Assembly (NCBI RefSeq): GCF_900142895.1
Contig: NZ_LT670847.1
Span: 496,001-560,000, forward strand
Reading direction: 5' to 3'
DNA from: Vreelandella subglaciescola
GTDB taxonomy: Bacteria; Pseudomonadota; Gammaproteobacteria; Pseudomonadales; Halomonadaceae
DNA length: 64,000 bases
Part shown: in pieces, positions 62,880-64,000 of the stretch
Layout of the letters: each line of letters begins with the position of its first letter
Numbering within the stretch: the stretch's first letter is position 1
The notes under the pieces: model-generated
Database searches by the model: none
The model's input: the letters and a program-made list of their open reading frames with translations, nothing else
What the model was told of the DNA's origin: nothing
Position numbers and translations under genes: made by a program

Positions 62880-64000
62880 TTAACCCGTGTTACGCAGGCC
62901 GGCGGATATCCCCGCCATGGTAACCATTAATGCGCGTGACAGGTCGGCGCTGATTGCGCCGTCAGCGTCGCGATTGCGCTGCAATAGTTCGGCCTGCAGG
63001 CCGTGCAGCGGATCGATATAGGGGTTGCGCACTTCGATGGCCTGACGAATCAACGGCGTTTTTTCCAGCAGGTCGTCCTGCTCCAGCAGTGTCAGCACGC
63101 TGCCTTCCAGCAGCTCGAAACGCTCGCGGAGCTTTGTGCCCAGCGCCTTGAGCGCCGGCTCGTCTACCAGCCGCTGCTCGTAATAAGCGGCAATGCCGAC
63201 ATCGGCTTTGGCCAGCAGCATTTCGAGCATGTCGAGGTAGGTACCGAAAAACGGCCACTGGTCGCGCATTTCCTGCAGCACCTCGCGCCCACCGGGCTGT
63301 TCAAGGCGCCCGCTAAAGGCCTGCTCGCTGCCCAGCCATGCCGGCAGCATCAGCCTGGTTTGCGTCCAGGCAAAGATCCAAGGGATGGCGCGCAGCGTTT
63401 CCACGCCGCCGTCCTGACGCCGCTTGGTGGGCCGCGAACCCAGCGGCAGCCGGCCAAGTACGCTTTCCGGCGTGACCGCACGGAAGTACGGCACGAACTC
63501 CGGATCATCGCGCACCACGTTGACGTAAACCTCGTGGGACACCTCGGCCAGCTGATCCATTTCATCGCGCCAATTGGCCTTGGGTGCGGGCGGCGGCAGC
63601 AAGGTGGCCTCGAGCACCGCGCAGGCGTAGATTTCCATGGAGCGCAGGGCGATATCCGGCTGGCCGAACTTGAAGCGGATCATTTCGCCCTGTTCGGTAA
63701 CCCGCAGGCTGCCGTCGACCGAGCCCGGCGGCTGGGACAGAATTGCCGCGTGGGCCGGACCGCCGCCGCGCCCCACGGCACCGCCGCGGCCGTGGAACAG
63801 CGTCAGCTTGACGTCGTGCTTGCGGCACACCTCGACCAGCGCTTCCTGAGCGCGATACTGCGCCCAGGCGGCGGCCAGCTGCCCGGCATCCTTGGCCGAA
63901 TCCGAATAGCCGATCATCACTTCCTGACGCCCCTGCATCAGCGCGCGATATTCCGGCAGCGCCAGCAACTGGTCAATCACTTCACCGGCGTGATCCAGAT
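62880..64000 (-). CDS. ppc: Phosphoenolpyruvate carboxylase, C-terminal part
   Basis: Partial gene; the start lies beyond the window. The visible 370-odd residues contain the PEPC active-site block [16 protein letters not shown], the flexible loop [52 protein letters not shown] and the C-terminal AGLRNTG, which is the invariant end of the family. Makes oxaloacetate from PEP and bicarbonate, balancing PpsA at the PEP node. Confidence 0.97.
   Translation of the reverse strand, partial: LDHAGEVIDQLLALPEYRALMQGRQEVMIGYSDSAKDAGQLAAAWAQYRAQEALVEVCRKHDVKLTLFHGRGGAVGRGGGPAHAAILSQPPGSVDGSLRVTEQGEMIRFKFGQPDIALRSMEIYACAVLEATLLPPPAPKANWRDEMDQLAEVSHEVYVNVVRDDPEFVPYFRAVTPESVLGRLPLGSRPTKRRQDGGVETLRAIPWIFAWTQTRLMLPAWLGSEQAFSGRLEQPGGREVLQEMRDQWPFFGTYLDMLEMLLAKADVGIAAYYEQRLVDEPALKALGTKLRERFELLEGSVLTLLEQDDLLEKTPLIRQAIEVRNPYIDPLHGLQAELLQRNRDADGAISADLSRALMVTMAGISAGLRNTG

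Noticed and set aside
1..64000. CRISPR arrays, rRNA genes, prophage structural genes, replication origin
   Set aside because: Looked for and not seen in this window.

Overview
The window is a high-GC gammaproteobacterial chromosome segment that most resembles Halomonas and relatives. This rests on gene content and order: psrA-lexA beside nagZ, hda-perM beside purMN, ppsA divergent from ppsR, and a purine/pyrimidine salvage cluster. Almost all of it is ordinary core genome. The exception is about 26.4-33.1 kb, which is AT-rich, mobile and defence-related.

Left core part (1-26.4 kb): aconitase B; RraA; a membrane glycerophosphodiesterase; gamma-glutamyltransferase; PEP synthase with its regulator PpsR; a phosphoribosyltransferase; NagZ and an L,D-transpeptidase (cell-wall recycling and cross-linking); PsrA and LexA regulators with recognisable boxes between them; an RNase J; molybdenum-cofactor genes including an in-frame MoaC-MoaD fusion; the salvage run permease-apt-gpt-ung-upp-uraA; riboflavin synthase; and an SDR protein without the usual YxxxK.

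Accessory part (26.4-33.1 kb): three gene cassettes of an integron type, all on the minus strand, each followed by an attC-like site. In all three the heptamer at the cassette start is the exact reverse complement of the heptamer opening that cassette's own attC. In transcription order the cassettes carry (1) an unknown protein with a possible PD-(D/E)xK core, (2) a complete type II-A-like (Eco1-like) retron with promoter, msr-msd RNA, NDT-like effector and reverse transcriptase, and (3) a two-TM putative phage abortive-infection protein. No integrase is visible. The proximal side is occupied by a 26-bp perfect palindrome, a possible group II intron 5' fragment and an IS1380-type transposase. 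This looks like an integrase-less cassette cluster acting as a small defence island.

Right core part (33.1-64 kb): metNIQ behind a structured leader with an intrinsic terminator, then a free methionine-R-sulfoxide reductase; two identical tRNA-Val(GAC); fumarase C; Hda; a PerM-type permease; purMN; dcd; a short ApbC; an acyl-CoA operon (two crotonases and an ADP-forming acyl-CoA synthetase) divergent from an RpiR regulator, with a PsrA-type operator between them; a second GDPD; prolyl-tRNA synthetase; a lytic transglycosylase; two very small membrane proteins; SlyD-type PPIase; AmpG; a SEC-C protein; an ABC1 kinase; topoisomerase III; an IalB-family protein; ketopantoate reductase; a 3-hydroxyisobutyryl-CoA hydrolase-like protein; and the C-terminal part of PEP carboxylase, cut by the window end.

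Themes that tie genes together: the PEP node (PpsA/PpsR, Ppc); peptidoglycan recycling (NagZ, AmpG, Ldt, Slt); methionine uptake and repair (MetNIQ, fRMsr); nucleobase salvage; and a PsrA-type fatty-acid circuit.
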